The notes below the pieces were generated by a model. The model was not told where the DNA came from and ran no database searches. It saw only the letters and a list, made by a program, of their open reading frames with translations. Position numbers and translations under genes: made by a program. A stretch of 64,000 nucleotides of DNA from Isosphaeraceae bacterium (GTDB lineage Bacteria > Planctomycetota > Planctomycetia > Isosphaerales > Isosphaeraceae). The stretch spans positions 21,460 to 85,459 of the forward strand of contig JANXSY010000105.1 of NCBI GenBank assembly GCA_025356435.1, in the 5' to 3' direction. Below are positions 28,913 through 38,732 of this stretch, piece by piece (the stretch's first letter is position 1; each line of letters opens with the position of its first letter).

Positions 28913-30557
28913 AATTTGGACACCTCTCGCCGATCTCCACCAGCTTTCACGCGACTTGACGTGATCGTTGTCCCGTATGACTTTGCGCCTCGCTCCTATC
29001 CACCGGCGCTGCCGGTTCGGCACTCTTCACCTTGGCCGGAGTCCATGCCCGCCAGATCCGGTCCAGCGTCAACACCACGAATCGCACCAGGGTCTTTCGA
29101 CGCCGCCACTTGTATCGCACCTTCTCCAGAAAACGGACCATCCGGTTCGTCCGCTCCACATGGTTGTTGGTTCGCACGCGTCGGCTCAATGGGTTCTTCA
29201 GGTAGGCCATCCGTTTGACGAACTTCTCGTCCCGCAGTTGCTCCATCGCCTTGGCCAGTTCCGGCACGGCCAGGAACGTCGGGTCGCGAACGACTGCGGA
29301 TCGGCGGCAACCCGCCTGGTGGAGGTCCTTGGGGGTGTCGAACAGCCAGTAGATCCGGTCGGCGAACCGGCGCAACGTCGCCAGTTCCGGCAGGTGTTCC
29401 AGCATCTGTTGCAGGTCGTCACGCTCGCTCTCGATGAGGTTCTCCCGACGCTTCACAATCAGGTAGCGATGACTGAAGACGAAGGACGCTTTCTCCTTGA
29501 CCGTCATGCCCCGGCGGGCGGCAGCGGCCTTGGACTTGGCCCCTTTGCGGCCCCGCTTCTTCTTGCGGCCGGCCTTGCCGCGGCGCCCCATCGCCGTCCG
29601 CATCCGCCGCACCGCGTCGAGGATCAGCGCGTTGACGTCCTTGATGACGTGGAAGACGCACAGCTGGTGGTCCGACTCGGGCCACAATTCCGCCAACACG
29701 GCGGGGTAGAGGTTCGAGCCGTTGGTGACCACGACCTCGGGCTCCAGCCCCCAGGTCTTAAGGTTCTTGAGAAACCGCAGCATGTGGGCCTGATCGTTGG
29801 CGGCGACCAGGGCGAAGGCGGCCGGCAGGTCCGAGAGCGGGTCGGTGGCCAGGAGCAGGGTGAAGCGGCCCATGTCGAGTCCCGCGGCGAAGTCGCGGAG
29901 CAGGTCGTAGACGAACCCCGTGGAGAGGTCGAGGAGGAACTCCCGTCGGAGCGACTGGAGGACCCGTTCGATGCTCATGCCGTCGTCGAGGATGCGTTCG
30001 AGTACCAGGTCCCGGACCTTGTTGTCGTACTTGGCCTTGGAGAGGACGCCCTCGGGTGTGTTGCGAAAGGTAGTGGAACAGTCGCATCGGGCGGCGGACT
30101 CGCCGTAGGTGATCTCCAGGTAGGCGACGGCCTTGTAGGCGACGGTCCGGACTTTCCGGGTCATGGTCCGCTTGCGTCGGCCTCGCTTGCCGCACTTGGG
30201 GCAGGGGGGCCTTCCTGGGTGCGCAGTGGACCGGTATAACGATCGGGGTGGGTGCTTCGGTGCCCATGGCCTGCATCTCCGGTGTTGAGGTCGGTAAGTA
30301 CCCTCATTCACCGCGATGCAGGCCCTATCTTTCACGAGCAAAACAACTTGCAGCCCACGCTCGGATGGTGGAGTTCGGCGAGAAGTGTCCTTTTATCAAG
30401 CCGAGAATATCGCTCTAGCCAGATACGGGCAATACGGAAAAACGACAGGACGATTGGCCATTAAGTTGGCTGAATTCAACACCTCTTGTTGCAACATGAC
30501 AAGCAACTACGTAAACCAATCTTGACGACATCGCACACTGAAAAACTTGTCCAAATT
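28913..30557 (-). mobile_element. Candidate insertion sequence around an ISL3-like transposase
   Basis: Transposase ORF bracketed by 10-bp inverted matches AATTTGGACA (28913-28922) and TGTCCAAATT (30548-30557). The repeat does not extend well and no target duplication was seen, so the ends are tentative. Confidence 0.4.
28947..30341 (-). CDS. ISL3-like transposase, probably catalytically inactive
   Basis: CPKCGKRGRRKRT zinc-finger-like N-terminus; VVVTNGSNLYPAVLAELWPESDHQLCVFHVIKDVNALILDAVRR; NNHVERTNRMVRFLEKVRYKWRRR. True start uncertain. Confidence 0.8.
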   Translation of the reverse strand: MLVKDRACIAVNEGTYRPQHRRCRPWAPKHPPRSLYRSTAHPGRPPCPKCGKRGRRKRTMTRKVRTVAYKAVAYLEITYGESAARCDCSTTFRNTPEGVLSKAKYDNKVRDLVLERILDDGMSIERVLQSLRREFLLDLSTGFVYDLLRDFAAGLDMGRFTLLLATDPLSDLPAAFALVAANDQAHMLRFLKNLKTWGLEPEVVVTNGSNLYPAVLAELWPESDHQLCVFHVIKDVNALILDAVRRMRTAMGRRGKAGRKKKRGRKGAKSKAAAARRGMTVKEKASFVFSHRYLIVKRRENLIESERDDLQQMLEHLPELATLRRFADRIYWLFDTPKDLHQAGCRRSAVVRDPTFLAVPELAKAMEQLRDEKFVKRMAYLKNPLSRRVRTNNHVERTNRMVRFLEKVRYKWRRRKTLVRFVVLTLDRIWRAWTPAKVKSAEPAAPVDRSEAQSHTGQRSRQVA

Positions 30558-30575
30558 TCATGTGCACCTGCTAAT

Positions 30576-31511
30576 TTATAATCGCATATCCGACGGCGCG
30601 GCGGTCGTTCGCCAGGGCAACTGTTGAGGGAGGAGCGAACGAAATCGCTCAACCTCAGCGTTCATGAACTCCCCGGCATACGTTCCGGCGAAAAACCGAG
30701 GTAAGGCATCGTCGTGAAACCGCGCCCACGACTCCTCTTCGTGGCCGGGGTGGATGGGGTAGAAGAGGGCACCATTCGAATCAGCCGCCTTCAGATCTCC
30801 GAGGGCGTCTCCGACCATCAGGATCTTGTCGTTGTCGTATTGATGGGCGGCGGCGAGGGCGAGGTGCTCGGTCTTGCTACCCATTTCTTGGCCGGCGATC
30901 AGGGCGACGTGTGCCGAGAGGCCATGCTCCTTCCACTCGCGGCGGACGGCCTCGCCGGGGGTGGCCGAGCAGACCATCACGTCGGCTCGGTCGTCCATCG
31001 CGATCAGCGACTCGCGGACGAGCGGGAAGGGGGGGACGTTGTGGACCAACTCGGCGATCGAGCGGTTAACGGCCTCGCTCCACTGGAGAGTGACGACGAG
31101 GTCGGGGTCGTCGGTCGCGTTGACCTCGGCCTGGAGGGTCGGGTTGCCGAGCATTGTCTCGCGAGCGATCCACGCCCGCAGGCCCGGCACGGCTGGCGGG
31201 CGGAAGCCACGTCGGGCGATTTCGGGGCGGTCGGCGAGCATGTCGAACGTCAGGATCAGTCCGGGGAACCGGTTCACGCCTCTCCAATAGGAGTAGAGGT
31301 TGACGAACTCGGCCACCTCGCGGGCGTACTTCGAGATCGCGGCAAGGTCGAAGAACTTGATGATGTTGGGGATGAAGCATTCTTTGTGCTTCACCTCCAT
31401 CGTGTCGAAAGCGCAGCCGTCGCTGTCGATGCCGATGAAGAAGTCTTTCGTTTTGCGGAAGCCGCTCAAGGGAGCCTGGGGATCGTCGCTGGGGGCCGAC
31501 ATGGACGGCAA
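30576..31511 (-). CDS. HAD-family hydrolase
   Basis: FFIGIDSDGCAFDTM (motif I) and KILMVGDALGDLKAADSNGALFYPI (motif IV). Confidence 0.8.
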   Translation of the reverse strand: MPSMSAPSDDPQAPLSGFRKTKDFFIGIDSDGCAFDTMEVKHKECFIPNIIKFFDLAAISKYAREVAEFVNLYSYWRGVNRFPGLILTFDMLADRPEIARRGFRPPAVPGLRAWIARETMLGNPTLQAEVNATDDPDLVVTLQWSEAVNRSIAELVHNVPPFPLVRESLIAMDDRADVMVCSATPGEAVRREWKEHGLSAHVALIAGQEMGSKTEHLALAAAHQYDNDKILMVGDALGDLKAADSNGALFYPIHPGHEEESWARFHDDALPRFFAGTYAGEFMNAEVERFRSLLPQQLPWRTTAAPSDMRL

Positions 31512-31787
31512 TCCTTTCGATCAATCGGGCGTCGTTCTCGAACGGATCGTAGTCGGCCGCCGGACGGTTGTCCAGTGATCGAGAAAAGCCGGCTGACCTC
31601 GTCCGACCCGGCCTGCGCTCACGGCCCGAATATCAGCGATTTTTCGACGTCGAGCCCGCCTCCGCGCGGTTTCACGGGACGAGCCTCGCGCGAATTACGA
31701 TGATGCCTTTGAACGTTGTGCTGACGTTGCGACCGTCGCCGCATCCTCAACGTTCACGGCTGAGGCACCATAGGGGAGGCCATCGGC

Positions 31788-31964
31788 ATGCATCCGGGAG
31801 GGATGACGATTGGCGACGCCCTCGCGGGCCGAAAGTTGTGGCTCGCCGCGATCGGCGTCGGGGGGTTTGGGGTCGGAGAAATGTTCTCGCGAAGGGTCCC
31901 GATCGCTCTGGGTTGCTTGATGTTGACGTTGGTCCTGTTTCGTCTGGCACGGATGGCTTCCTGA
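31788..31964 (+). CDS. Small membrane protein (58 aa)
   Basis: MHPGGMTIGDALAGRKLWLAAIGVGGFGVGEMFSRRVPIALGCLMLTLVLFRLARMAS; not in the supplied ORF track because of size. Confidence 0.45.
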   Translation: MHPGGMTIGDALAGRKLWLAAIGVGGFGVGEMFSRRVPIALGCLMLTLVLFRLARMAS

Positions 31965-31996
31965 CGTGGTGTCTCCTCGTAAATCTTGTGTTTGGA

Positions 31997-32407
31997 GTGA
32001 AGATAGTGAAATCGTTCAAAGATTGGCTCTTGGTGGGGATGGGTCTGGCCGTCGTTAGCCTCGCGACTTATGTCGTGATCGACCTGCGATCCGGCACGAA
32101 GACGCAGGAGACTACGGTCGACGGCGCGGCGCTGGGGCGGGCCTATGCCCCGGCCGTCGTCTCGACGCTCTCGGACGCCTGGAGCGCGGCGGCCGATGCC
32201 CTGGCTCAGGGCAAGACGGTCTCCGGGGCACAGGCGGTCCTCCAGGACACGTGGAAGGCGAACCGGGTCTCGGCCTTCACGGCGAAGGTGGCCCCCGGCT
32301 TCACGAAGGTGATGGCCGAGGCGACCGAGCCTAAAGACCCCACACAGCGGGCCGAGGTTGTCGCGCTCTGGCGAGGCTTCGCACGCGGCCTGAAGGGAGG
32401 TCGCTGA
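31997..32407 (+). CDS. Single-TM-anchored hypothetical protein
   Basis: GTG start; VKIVKSFKDWLLVGMGLAVVSLATYVVIDLRSG, then a soluble domain; stop overlaps the next start (TGATG). Confidence 0.55.
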   Translation: MKIVKSFKDWLLVGMGLAVVSLATYVVIDLRSGTKTQETTVDGAALGRAYAPAVVSTLSDAWSAAADALAQGKTVSGAQAVLQDTWKANRVSAFTAKVAPGFTKVMAEATEPKDPTQRAEVVALWRGFARGLKGGR

Positions 32408-33303
32408 TGGACATCACTCAGCTCGGTGGGTGGTTCCACTCGCCCGACGAGGTCGCCAAGCACCTCGCGACCCTCGCCCGTCCGACATTTGCGCTCGCCG
32501 CGCCGATGCTCGCCGGGGCGGGGGAAGGCAAGACAGTGCTTCTGTACAAAGCCTTCAAGGATGTCAACAACGGCACGTACATCGACTACCCGGCGCAGCA
32601 GATCGGCGACTGCGTGAGCCACGGATTCGGCCACGGCGTCGACCTGCTCGAGGCGATCCAGATCGCGCTCGGCCACAAGCCCGAGTCGTTCAAGCAGACC
32701 GCGACCGAGGCCGTCTATGGCATGGCCCGCGTCGACATCGGCGGTGGACAGCTCGGCCGATCCGACGGCGCGGTCGGTGCCTGGGCAGCGAAGGCGGTGA
32801 GCACGATCGGCACCGTCTCGCGAGAGGTTGTCGGCCCCTACGACGGCGACCGAGCCAAGCAGTGGGGCGAGGCCGGAGTGCCCGCTGAAATCAAGGCCAA
32901 GGCCGGCGACCATAAAGTCAAAACCGTGGCCCTCGTCTCGACCTACGCCGAACTCGAAGACGCGATCGCGAACGGCTATCCGGTCCCCGTCTGCTCGAAT
33001 CAAGGGTTCACTATGACCCGCGATCCGCAGGGGTTCTGCACGCCGCGCGGCCAGTGGGGCCACTGCATGCTGATCGTGGGCATCCGCAACGACGAACGCC
33101 CCGGCGCATGCATCTTTCAGAGCTGGGGGGCCAACCAACCGGCCGGTCCCCTCTCGCTCGACCAGCCGTCCAACTCGTTCTGGGTCGACCGCGACACCGT
33201 GGCCCAGATGCTCGCGATGCAAGACTCGTGGGCGTTGTCCTCGTTCGAGGGCTACCCCGGCCAGCCCTTGCCATCGCACTGGGGATACGCGGAATTCGCC
33301 TGA
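32407..33303 (+). CDS. Papain-like (C1-type) cysteine peptidase fold protein
   Basis: YPAQQIGDCVSHGFGHGVDLLEA (Cys codon 32611), GHCMLIVGIRND (His codon 33061), IFQSWGANQPAG. Confidence 0.75.
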   Translation: MDITQLGGWFHSPDEVAKHLATLARPTFALAAPMLAGAGEGKTVLLYKAFKDVNNGTYIDYPAQQIGDCVSHGFGHGVDLLEAIQIALGHKPESFKQTATEAVYGMARVDIGGGQLGRSDGAVGAWAAKAVSTIGTVSREVVGPYDGDRAKQWGEAGVPAEIKAKAGDHKVKTVALVSTYAELEDAIANGYPVPVCSNQGFTMTRDPQGFCTPRGQWGHCMLIVGIRNDERPGACIFQSWGANQPAGPLSLDQPSNSFWVDRDTVAQMLAMQDSWALSSFEGYPGQPLPSHWGYAEFA

Positions 33304-33365
33304 TCGAAGTCTCGAATGGATCTGTCTTCCAAAAGTCTTCTCAATTTCACCTGGAAACCCATCTT

Positions 33366-33650
33366 ATGTTCAACCTCTTGAAGAAGTTCTTCGCCGCCGT
33401 CGCCGACACCAAGAAGGGCATCCTCATCCCCGAGGAACTCCTGCGATCGATCCTCACCTCGCTCGGCTCGGGGAGCATGATCAGCCTGGCGCTGACGGTC
33501 TTCCAGTCGCTTCTGACGAACGCGGGCGTGATCTTCCCGAACCCGCTTGTGGGTGGAGTCGTCACCGTGGTTCTGACTCTCGTGATCGACCTGATCCGTC
33601 GCCTTAACCAGGGTCCCACCCCGCCGACCCCTGTGAAGCCGGCCGCTTGA
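33366..33650 (+). CDS. Holin-like small hydrophobic protein
   Basis: 94 aa; PLVGGVVTVVLTLVIDLIRRL segment and proline-rich tail; directly downstream of the papain-like gene. Confidence 0.5.
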   Translation: MFNLLKKFFAAVADTKKGILIPEELLRSILTSLGSGSMISLALTVFQSLLTNAGVIFPNPLVGGVVTVVLTLVIDLIRRLNQGPTPPTPVKPAA

Positions 33651-33680
33651 GTCGGGTCGGTTCGATTTTCAGATGACAAC

Positions 33681-33713
33681 AAACGAGGGACGGCCCGACG
33701 CCGTCCCTCGTTT
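33681..33713 (+). terminator. Strong intrinsic terminator
   Basis: AAACGAGGGACGGC-CCGAC-GCCGTCCCTCGTTT, perfect 14-bp stem, 5-nt loop, T-rich end. Confidence 0.88.
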
Positions 33714-34233
33714 GCTGCGCTCGGGACAACACGTTCCGGGACAAATCCTACCAACAGCCGCGAAGCCGATGTTGTAAGGATCACTGGCACGCCGTGGTCA
33801 AGAAGTGCGACGATATCGTCGATAACGAGTGTTCCGCAAACCGTCCAATCGCTATTTTGTTCGGATCGCCCCTGTTTATTATGGCAAATTGAGCAGATCG
33901 GAGGCGACTGCGTGGCCTTCTCAGACATTCACAGATTTCCAAAGTTGTAAGCGTTCTGACCCGGACCGTCTGACATATCGAGCCGGCGCTTTCGGTCAAA
34001 GTGTGGGGCCGTCTGTCCGAGTTAACAGTGTACGTTCGCACTTTTGGGACTTCGCCAACCAGAGCCTTGATGAATAAAATCGCGGAGGCTGCAGGCTCGA
34101 TCGATCGGAGTAAAAATGCCCCGATCCGAAAAAAGCGAGCGTCACAAGTGGCAAGTCGTTGGCTAAATCCATTTATTCGGGGATAATGCGACGCCGCCTG
34201 TCGCGGACATTTCGATGACGAAACGAGGATTTC

Positions 34234-35547
34234 ATGAAGAATTCAATCGCCGGTCCTCGGCTCGCCGACGGGAGGGAGAACCAGCGGATGGCGTCCTTGG
34301 AAAAGTCGAAATCGAGCGAGGTGCCGCACGATTTACTGCCGGTGATCCGCAACTCGGGCGTGCTCTCTGACCGCCAGTTCAATGACGTCAAGGCGAAGGT
34401 GCTCGCTGGCGACTATCCCACCGACTCGAAAGCCCTCGCGGAACGCCTGATCCGCGAGAAGATCATTACCGAATATCAAGCCCGGCGGCTCCTCGCCAAC
34501 AAGCCGAACGGGATGATTCTCGGCAAGTACGTGATCCTCGACCGAATCGGGTCGGGGTCGATGGGCCGGGTCTACAAGGCCCAGCATCAGCTCATGGGAC
34601 GGATTGTCGCTCTCAAGATTATTGCGCCAGAGATCGTTTCGAACGAACGCGCGGTAGCGCGATTTTACCGGGAAATGAGGCTCGTCGGTCGGCTCGACCA
34701 CCCTAACGTCGTTCGTGCCTTCGACGCCGACTCGTCGAGCAACATCCTCTATATCGTCATGGAATACGTCTCCGGCCCGAGTCTGGCGCAGATGCTCAAG
34801 AATGGGGCCTTGCCGCCCGCTGACGTGGTTGGCTATGCGGCGCAGGCGGCCCTCGGTCTCGCCCACGCCCACGAACAAGGGATCGTCCATCGCGACGTGA
34901 AGCCCTCGAATCTGCTTGTCACCGACGACAAGCTCGTCAAGGTGCTCGACCTCGGCCTCGGCGTCCTAATGGAGGCCGACAACCACGCGACTTTCGCGAC
35001 CGCCGACGGCATCGCGGTCGGCACTGTGGATTACATGTCGCCTGAACAGGCCTGCGGCAAGGACGTTGACGGTCGGAGTGACCTCTACTCGCTCGGCTGC
35101 TCGATGTATCACCTGATCACCGGCCGGCACGCCTTCCCCGGCGATAATCCAATCGAACGGCTGGGCAGGCGGATCAACGGCCGCCCAGTCCCGATCACCG
35201 ACCTACGCCCTGACCTCCCGCCGAGCCTCGTCGCCGTCCTCGACAAACTCATGGCGAACAAGCCGCAAGACCGCTATCAGACCGGCATCGAAGCGGCCGA
35301 GGCGCTGACGGCCCTCATCCGATCCAGGAAGCCCGCCGCTGTCGCGACGGCCAAGCCCGATCCTGTCGCCGCAACAGCCCCGCCGCTCCCCCCGGAGATC
35401 ATCCGGGTCGAGCCGACCTACCCCGGCTGGTTCCGCCCGATGGCGAAGCTTGCTGAGCAGAAAGCCGGTGTCGCGGTCGCCGCGATCATCGGGGCTCTCG
35501 CCGCGTTTGCCGGAATCGGGTTCGCGATCGGACGGCTGATCCGCTGA
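34234..35547 (+). CDS. Serine/threonine protein kinase with C-terminal transmembrane segment
   Basis: YVILDRIGSGSMGRVYKAQHQLMGRIVALKII; HRDVKPSNLLV; DLGLG; GTVDYMSPEQACG. Confidence 0.95.
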   Translation: MKNSIAGPRLADGRENQRMASLEKSKSSEVPHDLLPVIRNSGVLSDRQFNDVKAKVLAGDYPTDSKALAERLIREKIITEYQARRLLANKPNGMILGKYVILDRIGSGSMGRVYKAQHQLMGRIVALKIIAPEIVSNERAVARFYREMRLVGRLDHPNVVRAFDADSSSNILYIVMEYVSGPSLAQMLKNGALPPADVVGYAAQAALGLAHAHEQGIVHRDVKPSNLLVTDDKLVKVLDLGLGVLMEADNHATFATADGIAVGTVDYMSPEQACGKDVDGRSDLYSLGCSMYHLITGRHAFPGDNPIERLGRRINGRPVPITDLRPDLPPSLVAVLDKLMANKPQDRYQTGIEAAEALTALIRSRKPAAVATAKPDPVAATAPPLPPEIIRVEPTYPGWFRPMAKLAEQKAGVAVAAIIGALAAFAGIGFAIGRLIR

Positions 35548-35577
35548 ACGCTCCGGCCAGCTGGTTCGGAGCAAAGG

Positions 35578-36057
35578 TTAAATCTCGATCGGCAAGACGT
35601 CGATGGCGTCGTCGCCATCGTCCTTGACCGGGTATTTCGACCGAATCGTTCTCACGATACGCTTGGCTTCAAATTCCGTTAATCCCAGGCCAAAACGATA
35701 AATTTCGCGATCGTGATCGAAAGCGATGAGGCGGACCCGGTCTCTTTTATGTAGTAGAGCATCGAGAACGTCAATCGGCCTCAAATTCCTAACTTGGTCA
35801 AGATCGAAAGTCTGATCGGATCGAATCCCTGCGACTTCCGAGCGTAACTTCAACGCTTTGATGACGTCGGAGTTCTCGACTCTGTTTCCACCAGAAAAGA
35901 AGCATAGCAAGCAAAAGAGCAAGATGGCGAAGGCAACCGCGACTCCGCAGCCAGATAGACAGGCTTCATCGTCAGACGGCGGTATGGTCACACGAAACCC
36001 ACCGAGCTCGTCGTCGGTTACGATCGACCGGATCGGTGGAAGCTTGGAATCGGCCAT
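35578..36057 (-). CDS. Hypothetical membrane protein
   Basis: 159 aa with one strong TM segment (GVAVAFAILLFCLLCFF). Confidence 0.5.
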   Translation of the reverse strand: MADSKLPPIRSIVTDDELGGFRVTIPPSDDEACLSGCGVAVAFAILLFCLLCFFSGGNRVENSDVIKALKLRSEVAGIRSDQTFDLDQVRNLRPIDVLDALLHKRDRVRLIAFDHDREIYRFGLGLTEFEAKRIVRTIRSKYPVKDDGDDAIDVLPIEI

Positions 36058-36113
36058 GAGGCTATTCCGGAAAACGCAGGTGGACCGAAGCCCACCCGAC
36101 GGAACAGAACCGA

Positions 36114-37124
36114 TTAATGATTGGCGTGGGCGTGCGCCTTCGGCGTTGCCGGTTCGGGGACGGGGACGACCTTGGCGAAGATTTGTTTGAGGGCTTCAGC
36201 CAGAGTCGGATAGGCGAAATGATAGCCGAGGGACTGAGCTTTGGTCGGTAGGACTCGCTGGCCCTTCGTCACGACTTCGGCAACCTCTCCCAGCAAAAGC
36301 CGCAGCAACACATCGGGCGGGCCGATCGGGAGCATCGGTCGCCAGAGGGTCTTGGCCAGAGTTCGGGAGAATTCGACGTTCTGGACCGGATTTGGTGCCG
36401 TGCCGTTGATCGGACCCGAGGCGGCCGGGTTGTCGAGCGCGGCGAGGAAGATTCCGGCGATGTCGTCGATGTGAATCCAACTCATCCACTGCTTGCCCTT
36501 CGCGGGCAGGAACGGATGGTGGCCGCTGCCGACCGGGGCCGCGCCTCCAGGAATTTTGAAAATCGGCGTCATCACGCCAAGCGCCCCTTGACCCTTCGCG
36601 AGCACGACGCCGGTGCGAATCAATGCGACCCGCACGCCCAGGGCCTCGGCCGGGTGGGCGGCGTCTTCCCACTCGCGACAGGTCTTGGCCATGAAGTCAG
36701 TGCCCGAGGGACTCTGCTCGGTTAATTCCTCGTCGTCGTGCGGACCGTAGAAGCCGATCGCGGAGGCCTGGACGAGAACCTTCGGCTTGACTGAGGCCGA
36801 GGCGATCGCCCGAACGATCTGTTCGGTGCTGAGGACCCGGCTGTCGCGAATCTTGTGCTTGACCGAGTCATTCCACCGTTCGGCAAAGAGGTTATGGCCC
36901 GCGAGATTGATGACGGCGTCAGCACCGTCGATCTCGTGTTCCCAATCACCCGATGTCGTCGGATCTCCCTGGACGACTCGAAGCGATCTCATCGAGCGAT
37001 CTCGCCGCGTCTCGTCGGCCTTCCTCGAAAGGATGACGGGTTCGTCGCCCCTCGCCGCAAGACGATGGGCGATGTTGCGCCCGATCAGGCCCGTGCCACC
37101 GGTCAAGAAAACTCGCATCGACAT
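36114..37124 (-). CDS. TIGR01777-type NAD-dependent epimerase/dehydratase
   Basis: MSMRVFLTGGTGLIGRNIAHRL; VINLAGHNLFAERW; QASAIGFYG; WMSWIHIDDIAGIF. Confidence 0.9.
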   Translation of the reverse strand: MSMRVFLTGGTGLIGRNIAHRLAARGDEPVILSRKADETRRDRSMRSLRVVQGDPTTSGDWEHEIDGADAVINLAGHNLFAERWNDSVKHKIRDSRVLSTEQIVRAIASASVKPKVLVQASAIGFYGPHDDEELTEQSPSGTDFMAKTCREWEDAAHPAEALGVRVALIRTGVVLAKGQGALGVMTPIFKIPGGAAPVGSGHHPFLPAKGKQWMSWIHIDDIAGIFLAALDNPAASGPINGTAPNPVQNVEFSRTLAKTLWRPMLPIGPPDVLLRLLLGEVAEVVTKGQRVLPTKAQSLGYHFAYPTLAEALKQIFAKVVPVPEPATPKAHAHANH

Positions 37125-37777
37125 CACCTTATTTCGGAACGATTTCGCGTCGCTTGTGACACATTTTGTAGCAGTTAGCCCCCGGTCGTCAAGCGGCAGC
37201 CGATCGGCGCGATTTCCGCGAGGCCATGCTGTTGATACTGGAGATTGTCTCGTGTCCCGGTCCATCAAAATTCGAGCCTTCCCTCTCCATTTTCGAAGAG
37301 AAAAAGTCATTTAAATCATTTATTTAGAACGGGTTAGGTCGCTTCGATTCGGACTTCCGAGGCCACATTAGAGTGACATTGCACGCGGATTAGATGTCGC
37401 CCCTGGGGGCTCGAATCGGCTCATGGGCCGCGTCTTTCCGGGGCTTGAGCACCGGGCTACATGATTCCGCCACTTCGAGGTTAAAAACGAGATCCGTACT
37501 TGGTCTGAGAGAAATATCACAATTGTGAGCGACAACCGATTTTGCGATTGCCGCCCTAAAAGTCAGGCAAGCAAGCAAATTCTTGTGAAGTGGACGGGCA
37601 GGCGATTGGACGACTGCCAAGGCGGTGTTATTCTAGTTGAGTCCTCGGGGGGGCGGGCGATCGGCCGGCCTCCCCGGTCACGCCTCCTGGCCTCGGGGTC
37701 CATTGACGGCCAGGTCCGGCAGCCGACCGAGCCCGCCCATTGCCGGGGCCGCTTGCCATTTGGAGTTTGTCTCCACC

Positions 37778-38659
37778 ATGAATCCGAGCGTTCGCAACCT
37801 GTTGGACTTGCACAGGCTCCACGCTTTCGACCGCGAGAATCCGCTGATCCTGGTCAACGGCCTAGCCGAGCAGTCGGTCTCGTGGTTCGCTAATCGACGG
37901 TCGTGGTCTCGCCATTTCGACGTCAAGATCCCTGAACTGCTTGTCTATGACGGAGCCTCGCTCCATCGCCATATCGACGCCGGCGGCGAAGTCTCGATCG
38001 ACTACCTGACCGAGCGGCTCGCCGCCTATCTCAACGAGTTCGTCCAGCGCCCGCCTTATAACCTCGTCGGGTCGAGCCTTGGCGGCCAGATCATCGCCAC
38101 GTTCGCCGTCCGCTATCCCGAACTCGTCTCGAAACTCGTCTTCATCTGCCCGTCGGGCTTCTACGGCGACGAAAACCTGCCGATGATGGAAGGGGTCAGG
38201 CGAAGCCAGTATGACACGTTGGTGAAGTCGGTCTTCCACCGACGCCAGTTTGCCTCTGAGGAACTAGTCAACGTCATCGCCAAGAAGTTCCAGAACCGCG
38301 AGTGGAAGAAGGGCGTACTGCGAACCCTCCGGGGGACACTCGGGCACTCGGTCGCCGACCTTCTCGACAAGATTCCCCACCCCTCACTGACGATCTGGGG
38401 CACTGAAGACAAGGTCATCGCCGACGTCGCGGGCTCGGTCCGCGCGGCGGAACGGATCTTAAAGGTCAGGCAGGTCGTAATCCCGAAATGCGGGCACGCG
38501 CCCCAAATCGAGAAGTCGCATCTCGTCAACCAGCTCGTCACGCGATTCCTCCGCGACGGCCTCAAGACGATCCCGCCGCAGCTCGATCCCGGTCGCTACC
38601 TCGCCAAGGAAGGGAATCCGAGCCGTCCTCCCTCCGTCGCGGCCGCCGTCCGGCCCTGA
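37778..38659 (+). CDS. Alpha/beta hydrolase
   Basis: YNLVGSSLGGQIIATFAVRYPELVSKLVFICPSG; LTIWGTEDKVI; KCGHAPQIEKS. Confidence 0.88.
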   Translation: MNPSVRNLLDLHRLHAFDRENPLILVNGLAEQSVSWFANRRSWSRHFDVKIPELLVYDGASLHRHIDAGGEVSIDYLTERLAAYLNEFVQRPPYNLVGSSLGGQIIATFAVRYPELVSKLVFICPSGFYGDENLPMMEGVRRSQYDTLVKSVFHRRQFASEELVNVIAKKFQNREWKKGVLRTLRGTLGHSVADLLDKIPHPSLTIWGTEDKVIADVAGSVRAAERILKVRQVVIPKCGHAPQIEKSHLVNQLVTRFLRDGLKTIPPQLDPGRYLAKEGNPSRPPSVAAAVRP

Positions 38660-38732
38660 TCAACGACTCAGCACGAAGACGCGGCCGGCCCGTTCAACGT
38701 GTCGGCCGCGTCAGCCTCTTTCGCGAGCTACG

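Noticed and set aside
28968-30239. 423-aa plus-strand ORF
   Set aside because: Antisense to the transposase; no motifs.
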